Of a DNA stretch of 64,000 nucleotides, positions 8,214-17,801 are shown piece by piece (the stretch's first letter is position 1; every line of letters begins with the position of its first letter). Both the position numbers and the translations under genes were made by a program. The notes beneath the pieces were generated by a model, which had not been told where the DNA came from, ran no database searches, and worked only from the letters and a program-made list of their open reading frames with translations. This DNA is from Streptomyces sp. A0958. GTDB taxonomy: Bacteria > Actinomycetota > Actinomycetes > Streptomycetales > Streptomycetaceae. Where the stretch lies: NCBI RefSeq assembly GCF_004795035.1, contig NZ_SSBK01000001.1:1-64000 (forward strand), given 5' to 3'.

Positions 8214-8890
8214 CCCGAGTGCTTGTCGTCGAGGATGAGGAATCCTTCAGCGACGTCCTGTCCTACATGCTCCGCAAGGAAGGCTTCGAGGTCGCCATCG
8301 CGGCCACCGGACCCGACGGCCTGGACGAGTTCGAGCGCAACGGCGCCGACCTCGTGCTCCTCGACCTGATGCTGCCCGGCCTGCCCGGCACCGAGGTCTG
8401 CCGGCAGCTGCGCAGCAGGTCCAACGTCCCCGTGATCATGGTCACCGCCAAGGACAGCGAGATCGACAAGGTCGTCGGCCTGGAGATAGGGGCCGACGAC
8501 TACGTCACCAAGCCCTTCTCCTCGCGCGAACTCGTCGCCCGCATCCGCGCGGTGCTGCGCCGCCGCGGGGAGCCCGAGGAGGTCACGCCGGCCGCCCTGG
8601 AGGCGGGCCCGGTCCGCATGGACGTGGACCGGCACGTCGTCACCGTCTCCGGCGGCAAGGTCGACCTGCCGCTCAAGGAGTTCGACCTCCTGGAGATGCT
8701 GCTGCGCAACGCCGGCCGGGTGCTCACCCGCATGCAGCTGATCGACCGGGTCTGGGGCGCGGACTACGTGGGCGACACCAAGACGCTCGACGTCCACGTC
8801 AAGCGGCTGCGCGCCAAGATCGAGCCGGACCCGGGCGCCCCCCGGTTCCTCGTGACGGTGCGCGGCCTGGGCTACAAGTTCGAGCCGTAG
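8210..8890 (+). CDS. phoP: Phosphate response regulator PhoP
   Basis: A 226-residue OmpR-type regulator. The receiver has the acidic pocket E8-D9, phosphorylation at Asp52 (LVLLDLMLPG), and Lys near 102 (TKPF). The C-terminal winged helix includes KEFDLLEML, GAD-VGDTKTLDVHVKRLR and RGLGYKFEP. It starts with GTG overlapping phoR. It activates phosphate-scavenging genes through PHO boxes such as the one at 6833-6865. A strong hairpin terminator follows at 8905. Confidence 0.96.
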   Translation: MTRVLVVEDEESFSDVLSYMLRKEGFEVAIAATGPDGLDEFERNGADLVLLDLMLPGLPGTEVCRQLRSRSNVPVIMVTAKDSEIDKVVGLEIGADDYVTKPFSSRELVARIRAVLRRRGEPEEVTPAALEAGPVRMDVDRHVVTVSGGKVDLPLKEFDLLEMLLRNAGRVLTRMQLIDRVWGADYVGDTKTLDVHVKRLRAKIEPDPGAPRFLVTVRGLGYKFEP

Positions 8891-8904
8891 ACCGGCCCGC
8901 ACAT

Positions 8905-8942
8905 GGCTGAGGCGCCTCCCCACGCGGGGAGGCGCCTCAGCC
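8905..8942 (+). terminator. Hairpin terminator after phoP
   Basis: Perfect 17-bp inverted repeat (8905-8921 and 8926-8942) with a 4-nt loop, 14 bp after the phoP stop codon. There is no T-tract, which is usual for Streptomyces. It can serve phoP and the convergent lipoprotein gene. Confidence 0.85.
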
Positions 8943-8945
8943 GTA

Positions 8946-9005
8946 TCTCTTACGGGCGTGCCCTGTCTCTTACGAGAGTGCCCTGTCTCTCACGGGCGTG
9001 CCGCG
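8946..9005. repeat. Three 20-nt direct repeats
   Basis: TCTCTTACGGGCGTGCCCTG at 8946-8965 is repeated with small changes at 8966-8985 and 8986-9005, and a fourth degenerate copy follows. The array lies between the phoP terminator and the end of the convergent lipoprotein gene. Confidence 0.8.
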
Positions 9006-9022
9006 TCCTGCGGGCGTGCCGC

Positions 9023-9688
9023 TCAGCCGGGCTGCTCGGACTCGCTCGTCGTCGACGCCGAACCGGACGGGGTCTCGGACGAGGCGCCCGCCGTCTCGCC
9101 GGAAGCGCCCGCCGTCCCGGAGGCGGAGGCGGAGGCGGTCGCCGAGGCCTGCGGCGTCTTCGGCGCCTCGGGCAGCGCGCTGGGGCCGAACTCCTCGAAG
9201 TAGCTCTTGGCCGGGACGACGGACGCGCCCAGCGAGAGTTCACCGGTCCGGCTGAACTTGAAGACCAGCGGCTGCACGTTGCCGGTCTTCGTGGCCTCGT
9301 CGCCGTTCTCGATCACGGCGGCGGCGTTGCCCTTGCCGCCGAGAACGACCCGGCCACCGGCCGGGACGACGACCGGGCCGGAACCCTTGGCGGCGTGCAG
9401 CGCCACGGAGCCGCTGCTGCCCGTCAGGGTGATGGAGTCCAGGGTCTCCGCCTTGGTGCCGGTGTTGAACACCGTGGCGGAGACGACCGCCGGGCCCTTG
9501 GTGTCGCGCTCGGGCTGGGTGATGACGTTGACGTTCTGGATCTTGATGTCGCCGGACGAGGTGGCGGCGTTGTCAGGCCTGACTTCGAGCGTCTGCGCGT
9601 TGTTGCCCGCACCGCACGCGGTGAGCGCGGTGATGGAGAACGCGATGGCAGTGGCGGCGAGGGCGCCGTGTCGAAGGCTGCGGCTCAC
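9023..9688 (-). CDS. Secreted lipoprotein, DUF461 family
   Basis: 221 residues. A lipoprotein signal peptide (MSRSLRHGALAATAIAFSIT) ends in the lipobox LTAC with Cys25. The mature part has an immunoglobulin-like beta fold (VSATVFNTGTKAETLDSITL, then VVPAGGRVVL), which resembles the DUF461/PCu(A)C-like copper-chaperone families. However, the Met/His copper ligands of PCu(A)C are not evident. The C-terminus is a Ser/Ala/Thr-rich cell-wall spacer (from about residue 180). It is convergent with phoP. The function is unknown. Confidence 0.8.
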   Translation of the reverse strand: MSRSLRHGALAATAIAFSITALTACGAGNNAQTLEVRPDNAATSSGDIKIQNVNVITQPERDTKGPAVVSATVFNTGTKAETLDSITLTGSSGSVALHAAKGSGPVVVPAGGRVVLGGKGNAAAVIENGDEATKTGNVQPLVFKFSRTGELSLGASVVPAKSYFEEFGPSALPEAPKTPQASATASASASGTAGASGETAGASSETPSGSASTTSESEQPG

Positions 9689-10297
9689 GGCGGCGGCAAC
9701 TCCTTGAACGAGCGGACGGGTACGGACGGGTCGGGCGAGCGGTGTAAAGCCGCCCTAAGGGTCTGTCAGCCGTCAGGGTACCGAGCCCCCCTCGCCGTCC
9801 CGCACCCGACCCGCCCCTGACGGGCCCCGGGATCACGGGCCGGAGCGTGTGCGCACATTCGCAGGGCCTTCACATAACGCGCTTGATCAATTCCGCCCGG
9901 GCGTTCGTCCGCCGCTTCCACGGCTGTTCACGGACGGTGGCGCATTCCTTGCGCATAATCCGCGCCGCGCCGCACGTTGATCAATTTCATTGGCCATCGG
10001 CACTTACCGCCGTACGAGTGATCCATCGCCGAACGGAGTACGGAAAGTTCACCAACCGGAACCCGACAAAACGGGACGTTCAGCCCCTTCGGAGTGGGTC
10101 GGAGTGCGTGTAACGTCCGTGTTTCTCCGTCCCCGTACAGCCGCTCCGACCTGCGAATACCGTCCTCCGGAGGTCGTTCGCAGCACGTCCGTGTCGCAGT
10201 TGTCAAGCCCCGAGATATGCCCTGACCTGCGAAAACGCCATTCAGGAGAAGCGATTCTCGTGTTACGCTTGATAGCCACGGAAGGGGTACCTGTCAC
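9689..10297. other. 609-bp intergenic region before carD
   Basis: This holds the promoter sides of the divergent lipoprotein and carD genes. The octamer palindrome TTGATCAA, extended to TTGATCAATT, occurs twice (9883-9892 and 9977-9986). A weak -10-like TACGCT lies near 10265. No open frame here looks like a real protein. Confidence 0.5.
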
Positions 10298-10780
10298 ATG
10301 ACGTTCAAGGTTGGCGACACCGTGGTCTATCCCCATCACGGGGCCGCGCTGATCGAGGCTATCGAAACTCGCCAGATCAAAGGCGTGGACAAGACCTACT
10401 TGGTGCTCAAGGTCGCTCAGGGCGACTTGACGGTGCGTGTACCGGCGGACAATGCGGAGTTCGTGGGTGTGCGCGACGTAGTCGGGCAGGAAGGGCTGGA
10501 CCGCGTCTTCGAGGTGCTGCGCGCACCGTATGCCGAGGAGCCGACGAACTGGTCCCGGCGCTACAAGGCAAATCTCGAGAAGCTCGCCTCCGGCGATGTC
10601 ATCAAGGTCGCCGAAGTGGTTCGTGACCTGTGGCGTCGTGAGCGTGAGCGCGGCCTCTCCGCAGGTGAGAAGCGCATGCTCGCCAAGGCGCGGCAGATTC
10701 TGGTGAGCGAGCTCGCCCTCGCGGAGAACACCAACGAGGACAAGGCCGAGGCTCTTCTCGACGAGGTCCTCGCATCCTGA
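10298..10780 (+). CDS. carD: CarD-family transcription factor
   Basis: A 160-residue RNA-polymerase-binding regulator. The N-terminal CarD/TRCF-RID Tudor-like domain ([20 protein letters not shown]) contacts the polymerase beta subunit, and the helical C-terminal domain (residues 65-160) contains the conserved [13 protein letters not shown] and [18 protein letters not shown]. It stabilises open complexes at housekeeping and rRNA promoters. It lies directly upstream of ispD-ispF, as in other actinobacteria. A GGAAGGGG 12 bases before the ATG is the only visible ribosome-binding site. Confidence 0.95.
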   Translation: MTFKVGDTVVYPHHGAALIEAIETRQIKGVDKTYLVLKVAQGDLTVRVPADNAEFVGVRDVVGQEGLDRVFEVLRAPYAEEPTNWSRRYKANLEKLASGDVIKVAEVVRDLWRRERERGLSAGEKRMLAKARQILVSELALAENTNEDKAEALLDEVLAS

Positions 10781-11245
10781 ACCGGACGGCACCGGTCGTA
10801 GCGGCCGGATCGTACCGGTCGTAGAAATGTGCTGCGGTGCCCGCTGACCAGCCGTATTCACGGTGTGTCGTCGGGCGCTGCGGCATGTCCGGACCTGAAG
10901 GGCATCTCCGGAGCCGAAGTCCGCGTCCGGGCGTCCGGGTAAGCAGGAACGGCGAATTCAAGCCAGTCCTCGTCGGGCCGGTTATCAGTTCCAGCCACTT
11001 CCGGTCGGATACCGGCTCTATCCGGTTGCCTGCCGATGATCCCCCGGTATGTGTCCTTGGTACGTTGCTCGCGATCTTGCTGAAGTCGGCGGGTGAGGCC
11101 GATCCCGAGCGACCGGAGCATGTCCCGACGCGCCCGGGGTCACGGAAAGGGTCCCGGTCGAGTCAAGGCGCAGCGCCCGGCTCGCTTGTGGCCATACCCA
11201 CGTCGGCCGTGGACACAAACATGCCGAAGCCTCGGAGTGCAACCG
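10781..11245. other. 465-bp gap between carD and ispD
   Basis: No convincing gene. A short direct repeat ACCGGTCGTAG occurs twice just after carD. No terminator-like hairpin was recognised, so read-through from carD into ispD is possible. Confidence 0.4.
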
Positions 11246-11992
11246 ATGTCTGAACAACCGCGTCCTTACCGCACGGCCGCCGTGATTCCCGCGGCCGGCC
11301 GCGGCGTACGACTCGGCCCCGGCGCCCCCAAGGCGCTGCGCGCGCTCAACGGGACGCCCATGCTCATCCACGCCGTACGGGCCATGGCGGCCTCCCGCCA
11401 CGTCTCCCTGGTCGTGGTCGTCGCACCGCCCGACGGCGCCCCCGAGGTCCGCAACCTCCTCGACGAACACGCCCTGCCCGAACGCACCGACTTCGTCGTC
11501 GTACCGGGTGGCGAGACCCGCCAGGAATCGGTCAGGCGGGGCCTCGACGCGCTCCCCGACTCCATCTCCGCCGTCCTCGTCCACGACGCGGCCCGCCCGC
11601 TCGTCCCCGTCGACACCGTCGACGCCGTCGTGGACGCGGTACGCGACGGCGCACCCGCCGTCGTCCCCGCCCTCCCGCTCGCCGACACCGTCAAGGAGGT
11701 CGAGCCCGGGACGCCCGGCACACCCGAACCCGTGCTCTCCACCCCGGTACGCGCACGGCTCAGGGCCGTACAGACCCCCCAGGGCTTCGACCGCGACACC
11801 CTCGTCCGCGCCCACGAACAGGTCGCCGTCAGCGGCGAGGGCGCGACCGACGACGCCGGCATGGTCGAACAGCTGGGCACGCCCGTCGTCGTCGTACCCG
11901 GACACGAAGAGGCATTCAAGGTGACCCGGCCGCTGGACCTCGTCCTGGCCGAGGCGGTTCTCGCACGCAGGAGGGCGAACGATGGCTTCTGA
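11246..11992 (+). CDS. ispD: 2-C-methyl-D-erythritol 4-phosphate cytidylyltransferase
   Basis: Third step of the MEP isoprenoid pathway: couples CTP to MEP. The 248-residue protein has the nucleotidyltransferase signature [14 protein letters not shown] at residues 10-23, followed by [18 protein letters not shown] and TDDAGMVE, which carry the conserved acidic ligands. Start MSEQPRPYR is preceded by GGAG 8 bases upstream; a longer frame to 11093 is rejected. It overlaps ispF by 11 bases. Confidence 0.95.
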   Translation: MSEQPRPYRTAAVIPAAGRGVRLGPGAPKALRALNGTPMLIHAVRAMAASRHVSLVVVVAPPDGAPEVRNLLDEHALPERTDFVVVPGGETRQESVRRGLDALPDSISAVLVHDAARPLVPVDTVDAVVDAVRDGAPAVVPALPLADTVKEVEPGTPGTPEPVLSTPVRARLRAVQTPQGFDRDTLVRAHEQVAVSGEGATDDAGMVEQLGTPVVVVPGHEEAFKVTRPLDLVLAEAVLARRRANDGF

Positions 11993-12563
11993 GACCCCCG
12001 AACCCGCGCACCGGGCCGAAGGCCCCGCGCACCGGGCCGAAGACCGCGCCCCGCGCCTCGAAGGCCCCGGACAGCGCCCCGCGCCCGTCATCCCCCTCGT
12101 CGGCATCGGCACGGACATCCACGCCTTCGAGGAGGGTCGCGAGCTGTGGTGCGCGGGCCTGCGCTGGGACGGTGAGGGCCCCGGCCTCGCCGGACACTCC
12201 GACGCCGACGTCGTCGCACACGCCGCGTGCAACGCCCTCTTCTCCGCCGCCGGCCTCGGCGACCTCGGGCAGCACTTCGGCACCGGGCGCCCCGAGTGGT
12301 CCGGCGCCTCCGGCGTCACCCTGCTCACCGAGGCCGCCCGCATCGTCCGCGCGGCGGGTTTCGAGATCGGCAACGTGGCCGTCCAGGTCGTCGGCGTACG
12401 CCCGAAGATCGGCAAGCGGCGCGACGAGGCGCAGCAGGTGCTCTCAGCCGCGGTGGGCGCCCCCGTCTCGCTGTCCGCCGCCACCTCCGACGGGCTCGGC
12501 TTCACCGGCCGGGGCGAGGGCATCGCCGGCCTCGCGACCGCCCTGGTCTACCGCACCGGCTGA
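11982..12563 (+). CDS. ispF: 2-C-methyl-D-erythritol 2,4-cyclodiphosphate synthase
   Basis: Fifth MEP-pathway step: cyclises CDP-ME-2-phosphate. The zinc ligands D-x-H appear in GIGTDIHAF, and [20 protein letters not shown] and [15 protein letters not shown] match the family. The 193 residues exceed the usual 155-165 because of an N-terminal Pro/Ala/His-rich extension of about 37 residues with an internal [14 protein letters not shown] repeat. The true start could lie later, but no better Met or Val with a ribosome-binding site is visible. It overlaps ispD, so the two are translationally coupled. Confidence 0.95.
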   Translation: MASETPEPAHRAEGPAHRAEDRAPRLEGPGQRPAPVIPLVGIGTDIHAFEEGRELWCAGLRWDGEGPGLAGHSDADVVAHAACNALFSAAGLGDLGQHFGTGRPEWSGASGVTLLTEAARIVRAAGFEIGNVAVQVVGVRPKIGKRRDEAQQVLSAAVGAPVSLSAATSDGLGFTGRGEGIAGLATALVYRTG

Positions 12564-12759
12564 GCCGCCGCACCGGCCGAGCCACCGCATGAGCACCGGC
12601 ACCACCCCCCACCTCCGCATCCCCACCGGCGCCGCTCTCGCCCCGGCCCCGCCCCCGGCGCGGACGCGAAGCGGGGGAAAGGCCCCGAGGCCATAACAAC
12701 TGCCCCGCAATCAGCGGAAGGGGCGCGGGGCACTGGTGCGGGCCTACTACCCTTGAGGG

Positions 12760-14163
12760 GTGACTATTCGCCTGTACGACACCAGCGCCCGGCAGATCCG
12801 TGACTTCGTCCCGCTCACAGCGGGCTGCGTCTCGATCTACCTCTGTGGCGCGACCGTCCAGGCCGCCCCGCACATCGGGCACATCAGGTCCGGACTGAAC
12901 TTCGACATCATGCGCCGCTGGTTCGCCTACCGCGGCTACGACGTGACGTTCGTCCGGAACGTCACCGACATCGACGACAAGATCATCACGAAGTCCGCCG
13001 AACAGGGGCGCCCGTGGTGGGCCATCGGTTACGAGAACGAGCGCGCGTTCAACGCGGGCTACGACGCGCTCGGCTGCCTCCCGCCCACGTACGAACCCCG
13101 CGCCACCGGCCACGTCCCCGAGATGATCGAGATGATGCGCGGCCTCATCGAGCGCGGCCACGCCTACGCCGCCGACGGCAACGTCTACTTCGACGTGCGC
13201 TCGTTCCCCGGCTACCTGGAGCTCTCCAACCAGGACCTGGACGACCTGCGCCAGCCCTCCGGCGAGGGCGAGACCGGCAAGCGCGACCAGCGCGACTTCG
13301 CCATGTGGAAGGCGTCCAAGCCCGGCGAGCCCAGCTGGGAGACCCCCTGGGGCCGCGGCCGCCCCGGCTGGCACCTGGAGTGCTCCGCCATGGCGCACAA
13401 GTACCTCGGCACCGCCTTCGACATCCACGGCGGCGGCATCGACCTGATCTTCCCGCACCACGAGAACGAGATCGCCCAGGCCAAGGCCTACGGCGACGAG
13501 TTCGCGAAGTACTGGGTGCACAACGGCTGGGTCACCATGTCCGGCGAGAAGATGTCGAAGTCGCTGGGCAACTCCGTGCTCGTCAGCGAGATGGTCAAGG
13601 CGTGGCGCCCGATCGTCCTGCGCTACTACCTCGGCACCCCGCACTACCGGTCCATGATCGAGTACAGCGAGGAGGCCCTGCGCGAGGCCGAGTCCGCGTT
13701 CGCGCGGATCGAGGGCTTCTGCCAGCGCGTCACCGAGAAGGCCGGTGAGACCGTCGTCCCCGCCGCCGAGGTACCGCCCGCCTTCGCCGAGGCGATGGAC
13801 GACGACATGGGCGTCCCGCAGGCACTCGCGATCGTCCACACCACCGTCCGCCAGGGCAACTCCGCCCTCGCCGCCGACGACAAGGAAGCCGCCGTCGCAC
13901 GCCTCGCCGAGGTCCGCGCCATGCTCGGCGTCCTCGGCCTCGACCCGCTCGACGACCACTGGGCCGGCGAGAGCGACCGCGGCGACGACCTCCACGGCGT
14001 CGTCGACACCCTCGTACGCCTCGTCCTCGACCAGCGCCAGTCCGCCCGCGCCCGCAAGGACTGGACCGCCGCCGACGCCATCCGCGACCAGCTCAACCAG
14101 TCCGGCCTCGTCATCGAGGACAGCCCGGCCGGACCCCGATGGACACTCGGCCCGCGCCAGTAG
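12760..14163 (+). CDS. cysS: Cysteinyl-tRNA synthetase
   Basis: Charges tRNA-Cys. The 467-residue class I synthetase has HIGH at residues 38-41, zinc ligands Cys29 and those in [12 protein letters not shown] and HHENE, and KMSKS near residue 266 ([10 protein letters not shown]). The C-terminal DALR-like anticodon-binding region ends in the usual [10 protein letters not shown]. It begins with GTG. Its length and C-terminal domain argue against the shorter mycothiol ligase MshC. Confidence 0.95.
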   Translation: MTIRLYDTSARQIRDFVPLTAGCVSIYLCGATVQAAPHIGHIRSGLNFDIMRRWFAYRGYDVTFVRNVTDIDDKIITKSAEQGRPWWAIGYENERAFNAGYDALGCLPPTYEPRATGHVPEMIEMMRGLIERGHAYAADGNVYFDVRSFPGYLELSNQDLDDLRQPSGEGETGKRDQRDFAMWKASKPGEPSWETPWGRGRPGWHLECSAMAHKYLGTAFDIHGGGIDLIFPHHENEIAQAKAYGDEFAKYWVHNGWVTMSGEKMSKSLGNSVLVSEMVKAWRPIVLRYYLGTPHYRSMIEYSEEALREAESAFARIEGFCQRVTEKAGETVVPAAEVPPAFAEAMDDDMGVPQALAIVHTTVRQGNSALAADDKEAAVARLAEVRAMLGVLGLDPLDDHWAGESDRGDDLHGVVDTLVRLVLDQRQSARARKDWTAADAIRDQLNQSGLVIEDSPAGPRWTLGPRQ

Positions 14164-14172
14164 TCCCTCCAA

Positions 14173-14198
14173 GTGCCGCCCGGCCCGCCGGGCGGCAC
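14173..14198 (+). terminator. Hairpin after cysS
   Basis: Inverted repeat GTGCCGCCCGGC (14173-14184) and GCCGGGCGGCAC (14187-14198), ten bases after the cysS stop. It has no T-tract and the very tight loop would open by a pair or two. It probably attenuates between cysS and rlmB. Confidence 0.6.
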
Positions 14199-14246
14199 AC
14201 TCTCACTTATACGTATGCACGTCTGAAGCAACGAAACAGGTAGGTC

Positions 14247-15203
14247 ATGGCCGGGAACAGCCAGCGCAGGAACCGCCGCACGTCCAACAAGAAGGGCATG
14301 CAGGTCGGCAGCGGTGGCCAGCGACGCCGTGGTCTCGAAGGCAAGGGACCGACGCCGCCCGCCTCCGCCCGCAAGGGACACAAGAAGAACCGCGTCGCCA
14401 ACGCCCAGGCCAAGCAGGCCGCCGCCCGCCGCCCCGCACCCCGCCGCGGCGGCGTCAAGGGCACCTCCGAGATGGTCGTCGGCCGCAACCCCGTCTACGA
14501 GGCCCTGCGCGACGGCGTCCCCGCCACCACGCTCTACGTCCAGCAGTACATCGACAACGACGAGCGCGTCCGCGAAGCCCTCCAGCTCGCCGGCGAACGC
14601 GGCAACATCCACCTGATGGAAGCCCCCCGCCCCGAACTCGACCGCATGACCAACGGGCTCAACCACCAGGGCCTCGTCCTCCAGGTCCCGCCCTACGAGT
14701 ACGCCGACCCGCAGGACCTCACCGCCGCCGCCTACGACAACGGCGAGGAACCCCTCATCGTCGCCCTCGACGGCGTCACCGACCCCCGCAACCTCGGCGC
14801 CATCGTCCGCTCCGTCTCCGCCTTCGGCGGCCACGGCGTCGTCGTACCCGAACGCCGCGCCGCCGGCATGACCGCCGGAGCCTGGAAGTCCTCCGCCGGC
14901 ACCGCCGCCCGTACGCCCGTCTCCCGGGTCACCAACCTCACCCGGGCCCTGGAGGCGTACAAGAAGGAAGGCATCGCGGTCGTCGGCCTCGCCGCCGACG
15001 GCGAACACACCGTCGAGGACCTCGAAGCCCTCGGCGGCCCCGTCGTCATCGTCATCGGCAGCGAGGGCAAGGGCCTCGGCCGCCTCGTCGGCGAGACCTG
15101 CGACTACCGCGTCCGCATCTCCATGCCCGGCGGCGCCGAATCCCTCAACGCCGGTGTCGCCGCCGGAATCGTCATGTACGAAGTCGCCCGCCGCCGCGCC
15201 TGA
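14247..15203 (+). CDS. rlmB: 23S rRNA (guanosine-2'-O-)-methyltransferase, TrmH/RlmB family
   Basis: A 318-residue SPOUT methyltransferase. A basic N-terminal tail (residues 1-75: GNSQRRNRRTSNKKG) precedes the substrate-binding domain (VVGRNPVYEAL) and the knotted catalytic domain, with motifs DPRNLGAIVRS, VIGSEGKGL and ISMPGGAESLNAGVAAGI. It modifies 23S rRNA. The extended basic tail is typical of actinobacterial members. It is co-directional with cysS, 83 bp downstream. Confidence 0.92.
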   Translation: MAGNSQRRNRRTSNKKGMQVGSGGQRRRGLEGKGPTPPASARKGHKKNRVANAQAKQAAARRPAPRRGGVKGTSEMVVGRNPVYEALRDGVPATTLYVQQYIDNDERVREALQLAGERGNIHLMEAPRPELDRMTNGLNHQGLVLQVPPYEYADPQDLTAAAYDNGEEPLIVALDGVTDPRNLGAIVRSVSAFGGHGVVVPERRAAGMTAGAWKSSAGTAARTPVSRVTNLTRALEAYKKEGIAVVGLAADGEHTVEDLEALGGPVVIVIGSEGKGLGRLVGETCDYRVRISMPGGAESLNAGVAAGIVMYEVARRRA

Positions 15204-15223
15204 CCGCCCGGCCCGGACGGGCC

Positions 15224-15261
15224 GCGCGGGGGCGCACACGCACGTGCGCGCGCCCCCGCGC
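15224..15261 (+). terminator. Hairpin after rlmB
   Basis: GCGCGGGGGCG (15224-15234) pairs with CGCCCCCGCGC (15251-15261), and an inner CAC/GTG extends the stem. It begins 20 bases past the rlmB stop codon. Confidence 0.6.
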
Positions 15262-15341
15262 GACCCCCCACCACCTGTTGACGGGTCTCGGACACTTCGA
15301 CACCGTCAAGGCAGTGTCCTAATCACACATCACTCGGTTAG

Positions 15342-17015
15342 ATGAGTGTGGACACCAGAACGCCTCGGTTCGACGAACTACCCGCCCTGAGCATGACCAA
15401 GGTGGACTGCGACCCTGCGCAGGTCATCGTCAACCACGCCAGCTTCCGGGTGCAGCTCGCCCCCGGCCAGCGCGCACGGCTGCGCGGTGTGACCCCCGCC
15501 GGCGCGCCCAGGATTCCCGCCATGAGCGGCGCCGGAGCCGGACGCGGCCGGCGCGCCCCCGTCGTCTGGAGCGGCAAGTCCGCCCCCGGCGACCCCGGCG
15601 CCACCGGACTCCTCCAGGCCGTACGGAACTCCACCGCACCCCGCCCGGACACCGCGTACGACCCCTACGAGCCGTACGCCACCTACGAGTTCGACGGCGG
15701 ACGCGGCGGCGCCGGCACCCAGGTCATCCCGCGCCTCGACGAGCTGCCCCTCGAAGAGACCCAGCCCAACCCCGTCATCGGCGCACCCCGCCCCGGCGGC
15801 CCCCTGCTGCCCCCCATGCGCCGGGCCGTCGGCGCCTACGACCCCGTCGACCCCGGCTCGTACCACCCGGACCGCCACGACGACCCGGAACCGTACGACG
15901 ACGAACTCGCCGTCGACCTCACCGACGAGGAGACCGGCGACCGAGGCCGACGCCAGAACGGCACCGACGACGTCCGCCACGCGTACTACCCCGGCCGCCG
16001 CATGAACCTCGGCGTCGTCCTCCTGCCCATGCGCGTCTTCCTCGGCTTCATCTCCATCTACGCCGGCATGGGCAAACTCTGCGACCCCGTCTACTTCGAC
16101 GGCGGCGAACGCGGCTCCATGGTCAAGTGGCTGAACTCCCTCCACCCCTGGGCCCTCGCCGAACCCCTGCGCGACTTCGCCCTCTCCCACCCCGTCGGCG
16201 CCGGCCTCTCCATCGCCTTCCTCCAGGTCGTCGTCGGCGTCCTCACCGTCCTCGGCCTCTGGCAGCGCGTCGCCGCCACCGTCGGCGCACTCCTGTCCGC
16301 CGCCCTCCTCGTCACCGTCAGCTGGCGCACCACCGCCGCCTACGACACGCCCGACATCATCTACCTCGCCGCCTGGAGCCCCCTGATCATCGCGGGCGCC
16401 CCCGTCTACTCCATCGACGGACGCCTCGCCGGAGAAGCCTGGCGCAAGCTCGGCCCCCGCTCCGAGATCTGGGACCTGCGCCGCCGCGTCCTGCGCCGCG
16501 GCGCCGTCGTCGCCAGCGTCGTCGTCGGCCTCACCCTCCTCATCGGCTCCATCCTCGGCGGCGCCGTCCGCTCCTCCGAGGTCGTCACCGTCCCCGGCCC
16601 CCACGGCGTCCCCACCAACCAGCTCCCCGGCTCCCCGCTCCCCGACAAGTCCCGCAGCGGCAAGCCCTCCAAGAGTCCCACCGGCGACCAGCCCAGCCCC
16701 TCCCACAGCACCGCCCCCCACACCCCGTCCGCCGAAGCCTCCACCCCCACCACGGACAGCGTCCGCGAAACCGGCCAGGCGGCAGGCGCGGGCGCCGGAC
16801 AGCCCAGCGAGACCCAGGGCACCGGCCAGCAGCTCCCGCAGCAGACCACCCCCCAGCAGCCCCCCGCCACCAGCTCAGGACCCAGCTCCTCCGGCACCAC
16901 CGGCACCGGCGGCGGCTCCACCACCGGCGGCACCGACCCCGACCCCGCCACCGGCACCACCGGCGGCAGCGGGGACGGCAGCGGCCGCAACCCCATCGGC
17001 GGCCTCCTCGGCTGA
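15342..17015 (+). CDS. DoxX-family membrane protein with long N- and C-terminal extensions
   Basis: 557 residues. The N-terminal half (1-215) is soluble, Pro/Gly/Tyr-rich and disordered. Residues 220-370 form a four-helix DoxX-like membrane domain (NLGVVLLPMRVFLGFISIYA, then GLSIAFLQVVVGVLTVLGLW). Another membrane segment lies near 390-410 (VVVGLTLLIGSILGGAV), and the last 130 residues are a Ser/Thr/Pro/Gly-rich tail. DoxX proteins are linked to redox stress in mycobacteria; the role here is unknown. The start codon lies inside an imperfect inverted repeat (about 15314-15356), and no Shine-Dalgarno sequence is visible. Confidence 0.82.
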   Translation: MSVDTRTPRFDELPALSMTKVDCDPAQVIVNHASFRVQLAPGQRARLRGVTPAGAPRIPAMSGAGAGRGRRAPVVWSGKSAPGDPGATGLLQAVRNSTAPRPDTAYDPYEPYATYEFDGGRGGAGTQVIPRLDELPLEETQPNPVIGAPRPGGPLLPPMRRAVGAYDPVDPGSYHPDRHDDPEPYDDELAVDLTDEETGDRGRRQNGTDDVRHAYYPGRRMNLGVVLLPMRVFLGFISIYAGMGKLCDPVYFDGGERGSMVKWLNSLHPWALAEPLRDFALSHPVGAGLSIAFLQVVVGVLTVLGLWQRVAATVGALLSAALLVTVSWRTTAAYDTPDIIYLAAWSPLIIAGAPVYSIDGRLAGEAWRKLGPRSEIWDLRRRVLRRGAVVASVVVGLTLLIGSILGGAVRSSEVVTVPGPHGVPTNQLPGSPLPDKSRSGKPSKSPTGDQPSPSHSTAPHTPSAEASTPTTDSVRETGQAAGAGAGQPSETQGTGQQLPQQTTPQQPPATSSGPSSSGTTGTGGGSTTGGTDPDPATGTTGGSGDGSGRNPIGGLLG

Positions 17016-17031
17016 CCCGAGGGCAAGCAAC

Positions 17032-17082
17032 GGAGAGGGGGGCGGGCCCGGAGGTTTTCCTCCGGGCCCGCCCCCCTTCTCC
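17032..17082. terminator. Bidirectional terminator between DoxX and nucleotidyltransferase genes
   Basis: An 18-bp perfect stem (17037-17054 and 17059-17076) with a TTTT loop and partly pairing flanks GGAGA/TTCTCC. It lies between convergent genes ending at 17015 and 17090. Confidence 0.88.
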
Positions 17083-17089
17083 GTACCGC

Positions 17090-17800
17090 CTACCGCCCTT
17101 CCAGCTCCCTGGCGGCCTCCGTCAGGTCCTTCGCCGTGTCGATGGCCCGCCAGTACGCCCCGTGCGGCAGCGGATACCCCGCCAGTCGCCGCTCCCGCGC
17201 CAGCCGCGGGAACGTCGTCCGCTCGTGATCCCCCCGGTCCGGCAGCATCGCGGTGAACGCCGGCGAGAACACGTACACCCCCGCATTGATCAGATACGGC
17301 GACGGCGGCGCCTCGATGAAGTCCGTGATGTGCCCGAATGCGTCCGTCTCCACCGCACCCCACGGAATACGCGGACGAGCCAGCGCCAGCGTCGCGGTCG
17401 CGTCCCGCTCCGCGTGGAACGCCGCCATCTCACGCAACGAGAACCGCGTCCAGATGTCCCCGTTGGTCGCATACCAGGGCTCGCCCGGCGCCGGCAGCCG
17501 GGCCGCCGCGTACTTCAGCCCGCCCCCGCGCCCCAGCGGCTCGGACTCCACCACCGTCGTCACCCGCAGCGGCAGCACCGCGTCGGACAGCCACTCCTGC
17601 AGCACCTCGGCCAGATGCCCGCACGACACCACGGCGTCGGTCACGCCCTCGGCGGCCAGCCAGGAAAGCTGATGGCCGATGATCGGAGTCCCGGTACCCG
17701 GGATCTCGACCATCGGCTTGGGGCGGTCATCGGTATACGGGCGCAGCCGTGACCCCTGGCCACCAGCCAGGATCACGGCCTGCGTCGGAAACGTATGCAT
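17090..17800 (-). CDS. Sugar-phosphate nucleotidyltransferase
   Basis: A 236-residue NTP_transferase protein related to mannose-1-phosphate guanylyltransferases. The N-terminal signature AVILAGGQGSRLRPYT is followed by RPKPMVEI, and the sugar-binding region by WYATNGDIW and INAGVYVF. It would make an NDP-sugar for glycans. The ATG at 17800 is chosen; GTG at 17809 would add three residues. No ribosome-binding site is clear, and the start overlaps a perfect hairpin (17802-17827). It lies 26 bases downstream of the secreted-protein gene, same strand, so the two may be cotranscribed. Confidence 0.85.
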   Translation of the reverse strand: MHTFPTQAVILAGGQGSRLRPYTDDRPKPMVEIPGTGTPIIGHQLSWLAAEGVTDAVVSCGHLAEVLQEWLSDAVLPLRVTTVVESEPLGRGGGLKYAAARLPAPGEPWYATNGDIWTRFSLREMAAFHAERDATATLALARPRIPWGAVETDAFGHITDFIEAPPSPYLINAGVYVFSPAFTAMLPDRGDHERTTFPRLARERRLAGYPLPHGAYWRAIDTAKDLTEAARELEGR

Positions 17801-17801
17801 G

